A stretch of DNA of 64,000 nucleotides from NCBI GenBank assembly GCA_006503535.1, contig QYRS01000001.1, positions 3,410,001 through 3,474,000 of the forward strand, written 5' to 3'. The notes under the pieces are model-generated. The model saw nothing but the letters and a program-made list of their open reading frames with translations, made no database searches and was not told the origin of the DNA. Below, in pieces: positions 34,207-46,208 of the stretch (position 1 is its first letter; every line of letters starts with the position of its first letter). A program made the position numbers and the translations under genes. The stretch is from Arthrinium phaeospermum. Lineage: Eukaryota > Ascomycota > Sordariomycetes > Amphisphaeriales > Apiosporaceae.

Positions 34207-35250
34207 GTGATGATATTTCAATCATCGAGGAGATGGAGGATCTGAGGTGGCTATGTGATCGGCTACGACGACCCATCGTAATTCCAAGTCGGGGTCGACA
34301 CTCAGAGGAGGCGGCTGCAGGAATAAACCGTATATTCTATGTCAACAGTACCTGTCTTGGTTATTTTCACTTACTCCAAGTTATAACCATGGATTGAACG
34401 AATGCTGGTACTGTAAATAATATTCCGTAGGGCTGCTTATTCTTGGCATTTGACCGGTTTGTTCTCGCAGGGGTTGAGGTGATCTACATCATATTACGTT
34501 TGCTTTCAATTCCAGGGGCCACATAAACCAAAGCCCGTCCGGCCTACTGCGACTTGCTCATCAAATGCTTGTCAGTTCCTGTGCATAGCTTTACCTTTCG
34601 CGCCTTTGGTACCTTGGTCCGCCCAGGACATCCCGAGGGGCAAACAAGGGGCAAGGGACGGGTATTCCCGTAACAGTGCGCACCCTCTAACACTTTGTAC
34701 AAATCTGAAATCTGGAGATGCTACATTAGGGTCTGCAACTCGGCATGGGGGTAAATATTACGCAGTGGCAATCCTGAATTTTCAAAATGGACCAACTGCG
34801 GTTGCATCGTGTGCCCCCTAAATTATGCGGTCCTCCAAGTCTTCGGGTCATCCTGATCCGCCCCGCGAGTCAATACGTCAAGCACATGATTGGGGTACTG
34901 GGAAGCGGTTCCCCGACATTGGAGGCTGGTGTCACAGCAGGACCTTCCTGCGAAACCTAGCCAATAGCCCGTAGTACGTCCGGCACATCTCGGATAAGGG
35001 GGAAAAGACCAAAGATGCCGGGATTGCACCCCTCCTGGAGCGATTTCTGCAGTCATCCTGCGGTCATCCTTCGGGGTCCTTCGATGCCACCTTCGTGGCC
35101 ACCATGGTGCCGCATATCCCCCGCCCGCGGGCCTTTCTGTCCCCTTCATTGTCTCAAGGCGCCATACTTTATCATGGCGGAGCTCTAGGACTTTCGAGGC
35201 TTGCTGATTCTTTTTCTCTGCGACGCCTCACATTTCTGCCTTCCATCAAG
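34207..35250. other. Intergenic, no gene recognised
   Basis: Short frames only. The sequence becomes C/T-rich shortly before the next start codon, as expected for a promoter. Confidence 0.45.
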
Positions 35251-36642
35251 ATGGGGTTTGACAAAGGCTATTGGAGCACTCCGGAGCATGTCATTACGGC
35301 GGCAATTGGCTTGGCCGTTTTGGACATCACGTTCCTCATACTGCGATTCGCGTCTCGGAGAAAGCAACGACAGCCTCTGAAGACAGACGACTGGATCTTG
35401 ATACCAGCAATCGTATGTTCCGCCTGACCTGACTCTGATTCCTAGTACTCCATAAACGAATTGTATAATGAATTGTAATTCCAGCTATTCACTCTAGGAA
35501 TATCCATTTCCATGGTGTATGGGGTATCGCGCAGAGCAATCGGGTATCCTTACGTGATCCCTCCGGAAGCAAAAGGAAACGCGCTGCTCGTCACCACGGA
35601 ACAGATCAGTCTTGCAGGACAGGTACTACGGATAATTGACTTGTCGCAATTAGACTTCTAAGGGCTAATAAACGGACAGATTCAATGGACATTCTACCTG
35701 CTTCTCCCCTTGCCTTGGGATGCACGAAGATGAGCTTCCTCTTCTTCTACAAGAGAGTTTTCGCCATTGAGCGGACTGGCGCCACCAACATCTTGCTCAT
35801 CGGCATGATCGTGCTGATCTCCATGTGGATGACGGGCTTCTTCCTAACGACGCTATTCCAATGCAAACTCTATCCTTCAGCTGCATGGGTATCGCCCATG
35901 GCCCAACTCCAGCACTGCATCAGCCAGCCCAAGGTGGCTCTCGCTCTGACCATCACAGACTTCATAACGGACATAGCCATAATCATACCCATCCCACTAG
36001 TACGGAAGCCTCTCCTCGAAGAAACGGATAATCACTATTGACATGGGTCATAGATTTGGCGTTTGCATCTGAAGCCTGCCAAGAAGTTTGCCGTCACCGG
36101 CGTGTTCTTACTTGGAGCAGTGTGAGTCCCAAATCGGTGGACTGTGGTGTGTTCTCCTTTACTGACCGTTCGCTCTCAACTCTGTAGAACGGTCGCAGTA
36201 TCCCTACTTCGTCTTGTTTTCACCGAGAGGCTTGCTCGGTACGGGTTCGACCCCAATACGGATGCCATCTGTGAGTTGATCTCGGACAATATGGATCCCG
36301 CATGCCTCTGACTCCGTGACAGTATTGATCACATCCATCCAGTACTGGGGATAGTGGAGCGGCGTCGCCGTCTTCGCGGCGTGTTTGCCCACTCTTGGGG
36401 TATTGCTCAAGGGCTGGTCTTGGGACCCCCTCGCCAACCTGGCGAGGAGCCTTCTCAGCTACAGCGACTCGAGCCGCCGACGTTTCAGAACGAAGAGCAG
36501 TAGAAGGACCACTCCCGCCACCGATTCCCTGGACCGGGACTCTATAAGACTTTCGGCGTACCGGTACAGCGCATCGGACCAGCAGGCAAAAGAGGAACTT
36601 CGGGAAGACAATATTTCACTGGCGACTCGTAGTATACCCTGA
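35251..36642 (+). CDS. Fungal rhodopsin-type integral membrane protein (PTH11/SAT4-like)
   Basis: Seven-helix-like plasma-membrane protein of the large fungal rhodopsin-domain family. Six exons: 35251-35412, 35485-35622, 35680-35999, 36054-36121, 36188-36270 and 36323-36642, with introns of 54-72 nt. Hydrophobic helices include ITAAIGLAVLDITFLILRF, IQWTFYLLLPLALGCTKMSF, LLIGMIVLISMWMTGFFL, ALALTITDFITDIAIIIPIP and FAVTGVFLLGAVTVAVSLLR. LKTDDWILIPA, LGCTKMSFLFFYKRVF and HCISQPK are family-typical. The cytosolic tail is Ser/Arg-rich. Two breaks exist: exon 3 needs one more C in the run at 35706-35709, and exon 6 changes frame after SIQYWG near 36350 before the open tail VFAACLPTLGVLLKGWSW. Ligand or role is unknown. 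Confidence 0.7.
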
Positions 36643-38656
36643 AACACAAGAATGCATCCCAGTCTAAGAGCGAAGGCTGGCTGGGGATGGTCTCGGAGGC
36701 AGTACTGGAGTGGCTGCAATTAGAATGCTCCTCAAGAGACCAACAGTGGCCTGTTCCCCGGCCTGCTTGTTGCGTCACTGCACACAAGATCTGAAGCGTC
36801 AGGGAAGTGCATCTGTCCTACGTCGGTTTGAATCGATGTTGGTGTTGGAGTCACAATCATACTATAGTCCTTGGAAACGAGACTGGGTCCGAGGAATCTT
36901 CTGATGAGTCGTAGAGGGTTTCAAAACACCCCAATCGCAATCGTCGTCGTCTTCCCGAATCATCCTCCGAAGTCCCTGCAGCTTCCGGCCCGTCCTAGAC
37001 CGAGTCAGGGTGAAATATACAAATGTTGTTTTATTATCTCAATGCTTAGGCCGTTGCTTGGTCCAGCCAATGCAGGTAAAACATGGCTTTACATGCTCGA
37101 AAGGATGGAATGGCGCTAGCTGGGCTGAACGCTCGATTGGATTGACACTGGCAACTGGGGGTCTTCGTTAAGCCAGCCAGCCAACCAACACCAATCGTCA
37201 GTAGCTCACCAATTAATGACTACTCCTCACATTAACACGGTTTTTGCAGTGATAGGATCGGCGGACCTAGGAGGTCCTTGGAGTTATGATTCCTGCTCAT
37301 TTGACCATATCTGATTCACTTACCTGGATTTGGCTGCATTCTCATCATGGCGGTACGAAAAGATACTCGGGGGTAGATGTTAGCGTTTGACCCTCTTAAT
37401 AGAGCATATTTCACATCGACTGAGGGAAGTGATTGCGTGCGATGGTTTGTGTGTAATATGCGTCTGGGAAGGTACGGCTAGATCATTAAGATAACCATTT
37501 ATATAGAAGGCAGGTAGGGACTTAGATTTCGTGGGCATACGTAAGGAAAGCGCGCTACAACGTACTTAAAAGATCCACCCGCCCATCAACATACATTGAC
37601 GCAATGCCCAAGGTGGGCAAAGGAAGATCGCGGCTAGACGGATGAATCTAATGACGTCGCGTCCCTCCCTATCTCCCCGGCTGCTCCGTATTCCTTAACT
37701 TCGCAGACCCTTCAACGTGCGAGTGGATCAATTAATTTCTTCGCGGAACAACTGTAATTCTTGTAAAACAACTGTGTTTCTTTCTGCATCATGATCTCAA
37801 CTTCAATCATCATTCCAAGTTAAAACTGCACACCCAGAATACCACAATCTCAGACGCCGCGCTCATCGCAATGGGGCAAAAACCTTCCCGACCTCCCCGA
37901 CCCGATATGTCACACCATCGGCCTACAAGATGATGTACGCAACCAGCCCGCTTAATCCAAGCTTATCTGCCGGAAAGGCTTATATAAACTTATAACAGGA
38001 TTCGAACCAGCAGCTCCGAGGGGAGCATCCCAGTGCGTGGCTGGAACACGCGAGTGGTTGGCTTGGTCCTCGGCGGCCGTGGTCGCCTTTTGCTACTGGT
38101 TGGGACCAAATACACCACACCCCAACAGTCGCGGCGGCCGTGGTCGCCTTTTGCTACTAGCTGGCACTAGTTACACTACGCCGACCTGTACGTTATACAG
38201 TATATCGTATACTATGGCTCTCATCGGTTATTAACGAAAATTCAATACAGCAAGAAGAAGGCCAAGGATGAGGAACGTTGAGTGGAAAGGCGACATGGGG
38301 GGACCACACCAGACATCGTTTCTAGTCAAGTCTAAGGAGTGATCAGGGATGAACACTCGTTTCAATACATTCCTACATACACCCATCTCCTCTGCACGAA
38401 GCATCCAAAACTGAGGGCCATTGTGATGCTATGCAAGTCGTGCGACTTTTAGTCTCGAGATATGTCGTTTCTATGCTGTGGCGTCAACTCGATGCACGTT
38501 GTCCAGCGGTGGGCCCCCGTTGGTGGATCTTTTTTGTCGCCGAAGCAGCTCCGAGTGCGGTGCATGCACAGCCGCAGCGACCGAGAATGCGTGCGTCATT
38601 TGCAATGGACCGCTCTTTGGCGATTTGCACTTTTGCATCCATCAAACTTCTAGAAA
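36643..38656. other. 2-kb intergenic stretch with a diverged short duplication
   Basis: No gene recognised. CGGCGGCCGTGGTCGCCTTT occurs at about 38073 and again at about 38131, a diverged direct repeat of roughly 58 nt. A GGATTCGAACC string near 38004 looked tRNA-like but does not fold into a tRNA. Confidence 0.5.
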
Positions 38657-39076
38657 GCATCCTGATTGCATAGAGTGCGCTGCTTCGTTCAGACTTGCAT
38701 ACCGTTTAGATTTTTGCCTTACACTGGGTTGAAACATTCTAGAACCACTGCCGAACTTTCTTTCCTTTTGGCTTTTTGGCACCAATTACCGCTGACGTCA
38801 TCCACTTTTCCATCATGGCGCCCAACTCCCGCATCATCCTCACCCGTCACGCTCAGGCCGAGCACGCATCCTGATTGCATAGAGTGCGCTGCTTTCGTTT
38901 CAGACTTGCATACCGTTTAGATTTTTGCCTTACACTGGGTTGAAACATTCTAGAACCACTGCCGAACTTTCTTTCCTTTTGGCTTTTTGGCACCAATTAC
39001 CGCTGACGTCATCCACTTTTCCATCATGGCGCCCAACTCCCGCATCATCCTCACCCGTCACGCTCAGGCCGAGCAC
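38657..39076. repeat. Tandem duplication of about 210 bp: promoter plus first codons of the histidine phosphatase gene
   Basis: Copy A 38657-38865 and copy B 38866-39076 are head-to-tail and nearly identical, starting GCATCCTGATTGCATAGAG and ending GCTCAGGCCGAGCAC. Each contains the same ATG and first 17 codons. Copy B has two more T residues (CTTTCGTTTCAG against CTTCGTTCAG). Only copy B runs on into the gene; copy A is cut off after the codons for QAEH. Confidence 0.95.
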
Positions 39077-39791
39077 AACGTCGACCTCGACTACAGCAGT
39101 GAGTACCCCTGAACTCAACATTAACGCCAATCATGATATCGACTAACCCGAATCCCACCAGTTCTTGATGCACCCCTCACACCCCTGGGCAAGAAGCAGG
39201 CCGAGTCCCTGGCGCGTCTGATCCCAGACCTGCAGAAGGAGGCCGACCTGGTCGTCTCCTCGCCCCTGCGGCGCACCCTGCAGACGACGTACATGGGCTG
39301 GGGCCCCGCCGTCGAGCGCCTGGGCGGCCCCAAGAGCGTCATCGTCCTGCCGCAGGCCCAGGAGTGCAACGCGCTGCCCTGCGACACGGGCTCGCCGCGC
39401 GAGACGCTCGAGGCGGACCCGGAGTTCGCCCAGTTCAACCTGGAGTCGCTCAGCCCGGACTGGACCAGCAAGCAGGGGTTCTGGGCGGCGTCGGACGAGG
39501 CGCTGGCGAACCGGGCCAAGTGGGTGCGCCACTTCCTGCGGGGCGGCCCGAGAAGACCATCGTGCTCGTCTGCCACGGCGACATCCTGCGCCAGATCACG
39601 GCCACGCCCCAGGGCGGGCCCAGCACCTACATGTGGCGCAACGCCGAGGCCCGCATCTTCGAGTTCGACCCCAAGTTCGTCGACGGGGACGAGGCCTACC
39701 TCTACCAGCGCGAGGACGTCGCGGCGGCGGCGGGCGGTATGCGCCCACTAGCACCGAGCTCGAGGTCGAGGAGGCGCTGTCCAGGATTTGA
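39026..39791 (+). CDS. Histidine phosphatase superfamily protein (phosphoglycerate mutase-like)
   Basis: Cytosolic phosphatase of the RHG superfamily. Exon 1, 39026-39098, encodes ILTRHAQAEHNVD, with the catalytic RH of the RHG/RHA motif. A 63-nt intron, 39099-39161 (GTGAGT, CTAAC, CCACCAG), leads to LDAPLTPLGKKQAESLA, VSSPLRRTLQTTY and QECNALPCDTGS. The second catalytic His lies in VLVCHGDILRQIT. Two single-base losses break the frame: at the GGGG of 39540-39543, before RPEKTIVLVCHG, and near 39736, before YAPTSTELEVEEALSRI with its stop at 39789-39791. Without them the product is about 230 aa, normal for the family. Substrate unknown. Promoter and start are tandemly duplicated upstream. Confidence 0.78.
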
Positions 39792-39878
39792 TGGGCGAGG
39801 GGGTCACTGGTTTGGACGTACTGGATGGATAGCATGATCATGATGATATATACTTAGATTTCAACAGAGTAAACGAGC

Positions 39879-41024
39879 TTAGACTCTCGGCGGGTATTTG
39901 ACTGGCGTAAACAGTCTCTCGGTGTGCTCGTCGCACCTAAACGTCTCCAACTCCTCCGTGTCCAACAGTCTGGTCCTCAGTAGCGTTCCGTCCATGCCGT
40001 AGTTCGAGGGGTGATGCATGTCTTCGAGCACGGCGAACGACGAGACGCCCAGCCCGGGCGGAGAGGCCTTGAATTCTCGCTCCAGAGTGTGGTGCGGGAA
40101 GATACCGGCGTACCCGGGCGGCAGCCAGTGCAGCCGGAAGTAGGGATGGCGGTCCTCGCTCGGCAGGGTGCTGTAGTACAGGTGCTGCGCCAAGCAGACG
40201 TCGTACAGCGTACCCATGCGCAGACCGCCGCCCTCGTCGTCGGCGGTATCCAAAGGCGATGAGGAGGAGGAGGATGTGTCCAGGAACCCGCGAATCCTGT
40301 CGCGCCCTCATGTTGCCAGACCTCGTCAATCACGGGGTCCTGTCGCCACCCAGGGTTCGGCCACGGCCTCCGCAAGCCCGCGCCGCCCCCTTCGGTCGGC
40401 ATCGTCCCCTCGCCCCGAGTCTGGTGGAAGCCGAGGGCCATCGAAGCCGGCTGGCAGACCAGCATGCGGCGCCAGCTGGCCCCGCGCGAGTAAAGGCCTC
40501 GCGGCGCTCGGGCGGGAAGAGGGGCGCCGCCGCGACCGCCTCGGCGTCCTCTCCCCGTGTCGTTAGGCCATCGTCGGGGTCGATATGCTCACAAGGCCGG
40601 CAGCGGGGCCGCGCGAACGAAATGACCCGTACGTCTCCGGCCAGGAGTTGCGCTGCGGCCACCACTGGTGCCCTTGCGGGTGGCGCCGCAGCCACTCGGG
40701 AAGTAGTGCCGCAGCAGCGGGTTCAGGGAGAAGCTGGCGCGCAGCTCCTCGGGCGACAGGCCCTCGTCGGGCGCGAAGGGCGGCACCGGCTCGAAGTAGA
40801 GCAGGTTTGCAGCAGCGACGAGTGGCGGATCAGGTCGTGCCAGAAGAGGCTGACGCGCTGGGCGAGCAGGACGGCGCGCATGTCCCCGCAGCTGGCGAGG
40901 ATCTTCTCCAGGAGCTCGGGGGGTGGACCTGGTGCTGCGCGGCGCCGGGCTTGTCAGGGCTGCTGTTTGGTGGCGGGGTTGGGGGCCCGGGGACGGTCCA
41001 CTCATGGTCGTGGGCATGGTGCAT
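39879..41024 (-). pseudogene. F-box protein, multiple single-base frame breaks
   Basis: On the minus strand, starting MHHAHDHEWTVPGPPTPPP, the next recognisable part is an F-box: ELLEKILASCGDMRAVLLAQ followed by RVSLFWHDLIRHSSLLQ. Then come LYFEPVPPFAPDEGLSPEEL, NPLLRHYFPEWL, ASWRRMLVCQP, and finally GTLYDVCLAQHLYYSTLP through FRCDEHTERLFTPVKYPPRV, which ends at 39879. These pieces lie in successive frames. Three of the breaks, at 40918-40923, 40806-40808 and 40698-40700, are each cured by one base in a homopolymer. F-box proteins bind SKP1 and target substrates to SCF ubiquitin ligases; the substrate is unknown. The order and spacing of motifs suggest one gene, either recently broken or poorly sequenced. 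Confidence 0.65.
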
Positions 41025-43099
41025 CGTTGTTCGATTTACGTGTAGTTTCCGAATTTAGGGGCTGGGGCCGGGAGCGAAATCGTGGATTGGGTTTGCTGTA
41101 GATACTACCCAGAAGATCGGAAGGAGAGGCCAAGCTGAGGGTGGTGCAGTAAGCGTCGGATCCGCCAATCATACCCCTGTCTTGCGACCCGCTCCTCACT
41201 TCTAATTTTACATCTCAAGATCCTCAGGTTACTACTCGCGAAATTGCATCTTGCTTGGTGTTGAGGTGATTGACCACGATAATTCAAAAGCAGTTGGTTC
41301 TTGTCCAATTTGCGACGTTGACGTGTAACATGGACTTCTTGATCTATGCATATCGAATGAGATTGCTCGTGTTGACGAGGTCGCCGACCTCGGCGGTCAC
41401 ACTTATCGTCCACATTCTACCTGTAACAACATTCCGCCCAATCATCAGAAACGTTACAATAAATTGGTAGATGCAGGAGTCGCACACGCAAACAGGGTTG
41501 CCAAGAAAAACCAAGGTTGGAAGAAACTCACGATGAGCCACCGCCCCCTTTTCCTTCATCTTGTTTGATCTTGTGTTGGACCACCGTCCGCGCAGCATGC
41601 ATGACTGACTTTATTATTGGGTGCATCTGTCATGCACGGTCGCTTACTGAAGCCGGAGTCAGATCCTTTTCCGAACAAGTGGCTGCAGCCCCCCAGAGCG
41701 CGGTGGTTGGGGGGTGGCCAAGTTTGATGGCAGGAGGCATACTGTGGCGTCCCGCCTCCGACCAATCAGTATAGCTCCGACCCCCTTGGTTCGAGGATCC
41801 GGGGCCCGGATCAGACCACTTGACATCTGCGTTTGCAAGCCACCTGCTTCAAAAGGACGTCTCACGAACACGTTTCAATGTTACCCAATCCCCCATCCCC
41901 CTTTTGCGGCCCTGCCAATCTGGAGCCACGGATAAACTCGTATTTGCCATTCCTCTTCACGTCCGGCGGAAGTTCTCCGGCTCCGTGTGTCGCCCACCAG
42001 CCCCACCTACCCCATAGCATGTGACCTTTACCGTCTGCTCGTACAAGGCTCTCGAGGCCGATTACTGGGCCCTTGTTCCTGCTTCATGGAAATGACTTGG
42101 GCAACGCCAGATGGCCCGACGGTTGTACCGATCCATTTGTTCCTTACATCGTGGCTTGCCCACGGCCGATCCTACACCGCGTCACGTCATCTCACAAGAC
42201 CGCCATGGTTCCTTCCGATGTATCACTATGTTCCTGTACAGGATGGCACCTGGTGGCGGAAGAGATCTCGTTCCCTGGAATGTGAAGCGTCTGCTTTCTT
42301 GCCTGAGCCTGTGGGGCGTCAGCACCCAAGGCGCTCATGATCCGCCGGCGCATTGGTAGGCTATTCTAAGCCTGGGCCCCAGAGCCGCGTGCGTGCACCA
42401 GTACTTTGGGACGTTTGTGGTGGTAATGATGGCTGCTAATGACTAATCATTGTATGGTTGTTATCTTTTGCCCTCCCTCCGGATCAGGTTTTGGGGTTCG
42501 TCGGATACCGGGAAAGGGGTGTGAAGATCCCGGCTACACGCCAATCTCCGAGTGACCACGATCTCGTTGTCGTTTTCGTCATCTCGAATCCCGATGAAAG
42601 GGGCTTGGTGTGACCACCCAGCGGCACAGTATAAATCTTGCCCAATCCTCCCGACAGTCTTTCCACCAACCTTGATCTCCCTTTGTGGCCGAGGCTCTGC
42701 ACTGAATAATTTGTGGCACATATTGGAACCCGGCCCTAGTGCCTTATCTCCGTCTATACTCAGGCCCACGACCCCTTCTTGGTTCGGCGTATCTGCACAC
42801 TAGTATGCTCGGATACACGATCTCGAAAGACACGCTTCGGTGGGCGGCATGCCGAATCATTGTTCTGATTCTGTATCTGCTTCTCCGATCTGACAGAGTG
42901 TCTCCTACGGCGGAGATATGCTTGCTATCCTTAGACAAGCTAGGCATTCTACGAGACTGCATCGCCAAACAGGTACTAAATGTACCCGCCAACTCGGGAA
43001 GCTCGCGTCATGTCATTATTGGACCCTTCTCAGACCATTTCTCGGACAATTTCGGCGGAAGTCGTGTCCGTGGTCACACTGGTGGAGGGTCAACAACCT
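41025..43099. other. 2-kb stretch, no gene recognised
   Basis: Several frames of 60-110 codons occur on both strands, but none shows a family motif or consistent splice sites. The part near 42700-43100 may hold the 5' end of the dioxygenase-like gene that follows. Confidence 0.4.
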
Positions 43100-46039
43100 C
43101 TTGGAATCTACCAACTCAAACCCGACCATCCTCGTACTGGGTTACCGGTACACGCCCTCGCTCATTTCACCCTGACTTTCCGGCACTGACCCGTCTGCCC
43201 GAGCCTGATCTCGTGTTCGATACCTTCTGGCAAGAGGTGTCGCCGTTCGAGACAACCCGAGCCAGATCTCGAGTCTTTTCCTGCACTTTGCTGCACTGAT
43301 AAGCACAGACAGATCAGATTCGGTACGTTGAGGTGCCCCTGCTGTAGCACACTTCATGGTACTAGCCAATACTAAACTGCTTGTAGCGACACCTAAACGG
43401 GACCGAAAATAGGGGTAGGCGAAGACTCCGCCTGACACCCCTGTACGGCAGGACTTCCGTGGAAGAGTCGACAGTGAGAACTTTCAGCAACGGCTTGTTG
43501 GAAAGGGATATGTTTGCGTCCCCGGAAGCATGCGGCTGCCTCCCGGAGTCCGAATCCTCCTCGTAATGTTCAATCGCTTTCATAACTACATCGCTGGCGG
43601 ACTCTCAGCGTATGGACACACAAACAACGGCCATCAAACGCCTCGAGATCGGTTCTAACGTTTGTGTCTTAGCATCAACGAGTGCAACCGATTCCCAGAG
43701 TCCTTGACCGCCGCCGAGAGAGACGAGGCTCTTTACCAAATGGCACGGCGTATCACATGTCGCCTATACATCAACATCATCCTGAACGATTATCTGCGTA
43801 CCTTCTGGGTATCAATAGGACCGACAAGAAGTGGAGTATGGAGCCCGAGAGTCTCAGTCGAACCCGTGTCTCACAGAACAATAAAGCGGCTAAATCTGGG
43901 CCCTGTGATACTCACGAAGCCGCAATGGACCTCATCTTTGAGAGCTGGTGGAAGAGCGCAGTATCAGAGGACGACAACAACTACATGGCTCGAGACCAAT
44001 CATCCACCTTCAAAGCCGGATCCAGTGACAGTGAGATGGTGCAGGAACTCTTTCAATCGGTGCAGGCGATTGCAAGTGCCTTCAGCCCCAACCGTGTGCC
44101 CGTCTCCTTGCGAGACTCTCAATCAAGACCATCGCCCGAGCCCGAGAGCTAGAACTGCCCAGCCTCAACGAATTCCGACAGATGATGGGCTTGCCAGTAT
44201 ACAAGAAGGTCGAGGACATCAACTCGTGTCCTCTTGTCACAGCCAAGTTGAGGAGCCTGTACTCACATCCAGACGAGATCGAGTTGTACCCGGGCATGGT
44301 CGCCGAGCAGCCACCTCCCAAATCCATGTTCGCCGCAGTTATTGTAGACAGGCGGCTCTGGACGGGATCGACGGTGGCGCACGCGGTTGTGCGTGACACT
44401 ATGGCTTTGATCCGGGACGATCCGTTCTACACAGAGGGGTGGAGCCCGAGTAACCTGACCAGCTGGGGGTGAGTACTTCCTTACCGACCTCCCCTATTCT
44501 GGGATGTTGTTCTTTCTTTTTTTGGTTGCGCTCGGGCCACACCAAAGAAAGCTTGATTGGACCACAAACCAATTCCTCGGAGGGTACTCCGTACGACCAA
44601 GACTAATTCGAGAGCGGCTGATACATCTTCCCCCTGGTCAGGGGGTTAGATGTGCTACCGCACATCCTTCTCTTACAGATATCGCGAACCTGCTTCCGAT
44701 AAAACCGTCGACTATGGCTGTGTGATGCACAAGCTAATCTTGCGCGCCTTTCCCAAGCACTTCGCTGCGGACAGTGCTTACGCACACTTTCCGTTTGTGA
44801 TACCGGAGGGGAACCGCGCCATCCTGGCCAGGCTTGGATCTGACGCATCTTACTCCTTTGAGGCTTCGCCCGGTATGCTGACCATACCAACTATTTTGAG
44901 ACTCCCAACCGTTGCTGGGTTCACAAGTCCCCGTGGAAGCCCGCCGGAGCTTACGAGAACACTGGAGACGTCGAAACAGCTGCTACAGAGTGCACTGGAG
45001 AAATCAGACGCGCATGTAACAGGGGCAAACACAGTACGTGTCATGGACCCGTCGAGACTGATCTCGTGGAAGAAGTCATAGCTCCCTACCTGGCGGACGT
45101 CTTCTGCTCTCATTTCTCGTTGACGCCATCCAGCACTAGGGCCAATGGCCTGCTCTCGACTGAAGTGCGGCAGGCGATGAGGTCGATTTATGAGCCCGCA
45201 TGCAACCTGGATCCTGTTGCTCACCTGAAGCTCGAGAGAAAGGCCAGGACGCCGTGGAAAAACTTCGAGTCCACATCACCAAGTCAGAGAGGGCACGGAT
45301 GGGGAGGTCACTGAGAGAGACGTTACTAGCTGGGTGGCAGGACTCCCAAGACGTGGACCACAGCCACTGCCCAGCCATCAGGGCAGTTGCCCACCAACTG
45401 GCCACTCTTCAGCAAATTCTGGTAGAGTGCATTGAGTACCTCTTGACAGATGGGAAGGGGTATGTGAAAAGTATTCGGCAGCTATCCGCAGACATGCACA
45501 GCGACGACCCAGGCCGCTATACAAAGGCAGCAGCCCGGATGTTCCTCTATCTACTCGAGGGGTATCGACTGTATCTAGCTGGTGCTGGTCGCAGCTTTTT
45601 GCGGAGAACACCAGAATCGGACCAAACTTTCACCAACGTCTCGGCAAATGCCCGGAACAATGGCCTTTATCCAAATGCCTCGACACTGTGTCTTGACAGA
45701 GGTCTGGCATCTTACCGATCCATCGGCCTGGGGAAGTCTCACTTGCAGCTTCTCAATACGCAGTCAGTTCTGATCCTGTTCCTAGAGCTGGCTACAGCCT
45801 CCCAATGGACGGTCTTGGATGGTTGTGGTGGTATACCGCGGCGGGTGCGAATACAAGGTCACCACTTGGGTGCCACAGATGCGGATTACTCCGTGGATAC
45901 AAAGGAAGGAGATTGGGACATGATGGAATACGATGGAGGCATTGTTGACGATAGCTGGGTTGTTATATCGAAGAAAAACTATAAAACGGTGATTGTGACA
46001 TCGGAAACATATGTAAGCCCCGTTGTCAAGGTGGAGTGA
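43100..46039 (+). pseudogene. Ppo/linoleate diol synthase-like heme dioxygenase, decayed
   Basis: Family enzymes oxygenate linoleate to signalling oxylipins with a peroxidase-type dioxygenase domain and a P450-like domain. Recognisable segments in order: LTRLPEPDLVFDT; ARGVAVRDNPSQISSLFLHF one frame over; LYQMARRITCRLYINIILND; LNEFRQMMGLPVYKKVEDIN; HPDEIELYPGMVAEQ; MALIRDDPFYTEGWSPSNLT. An intron at 44469-44678 is followed by GCVMHKLILRAFPKHFA and YAHFPFVIPEGN, then VIAPYLADVFCSHFSL. A long C-terminal frame, 45200-46039, ends the locus. Frame breaks occur near 43230, 43830, 44110, 45060 and 45250. Where active members have YRWH with the proximal heme His, this copy reads FESWWK, so heme binding is doubtful even if the frame were intact. 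The 5' end is not defined. Confidence 0.6.
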
Positions 46040-46208
46040 CCCTTTATGTAAATAAAAAGGGCGACCAACTGAGCAATATGCCAGGTGGGCTACCTGTAGC
46101 TTGGAGAACTGATAGTTAGAAAATGAAATATTCACCAGGGCCTCTGTGATTTGGGTATCGTTCAATGCGCCGGCCACCCTCGTGATAGAAAGGTGCGCCT
46201 TGCTCCAA

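Noticed and set aside
37990..38070. tRNA-like GGATTCGAACC string
   Set aside because: The T-arm does not pair properly and no acceptor or anticodon arms could be built around it.
40259..41101. 280-codon plus-strand frame over the F-box locus
   Set aside because: The minus strand carries the recognisable F-box motifs; the plus frame is Arg/Ala/Gly-rich shadow sequence.
42739..43299. 186-codon plus-strand frame as an independent gene
   Set aside because: Its last part reads as the start of the dioxygenase-like relic and the rest has no motif; treated as part of, or upstream of, that locus.
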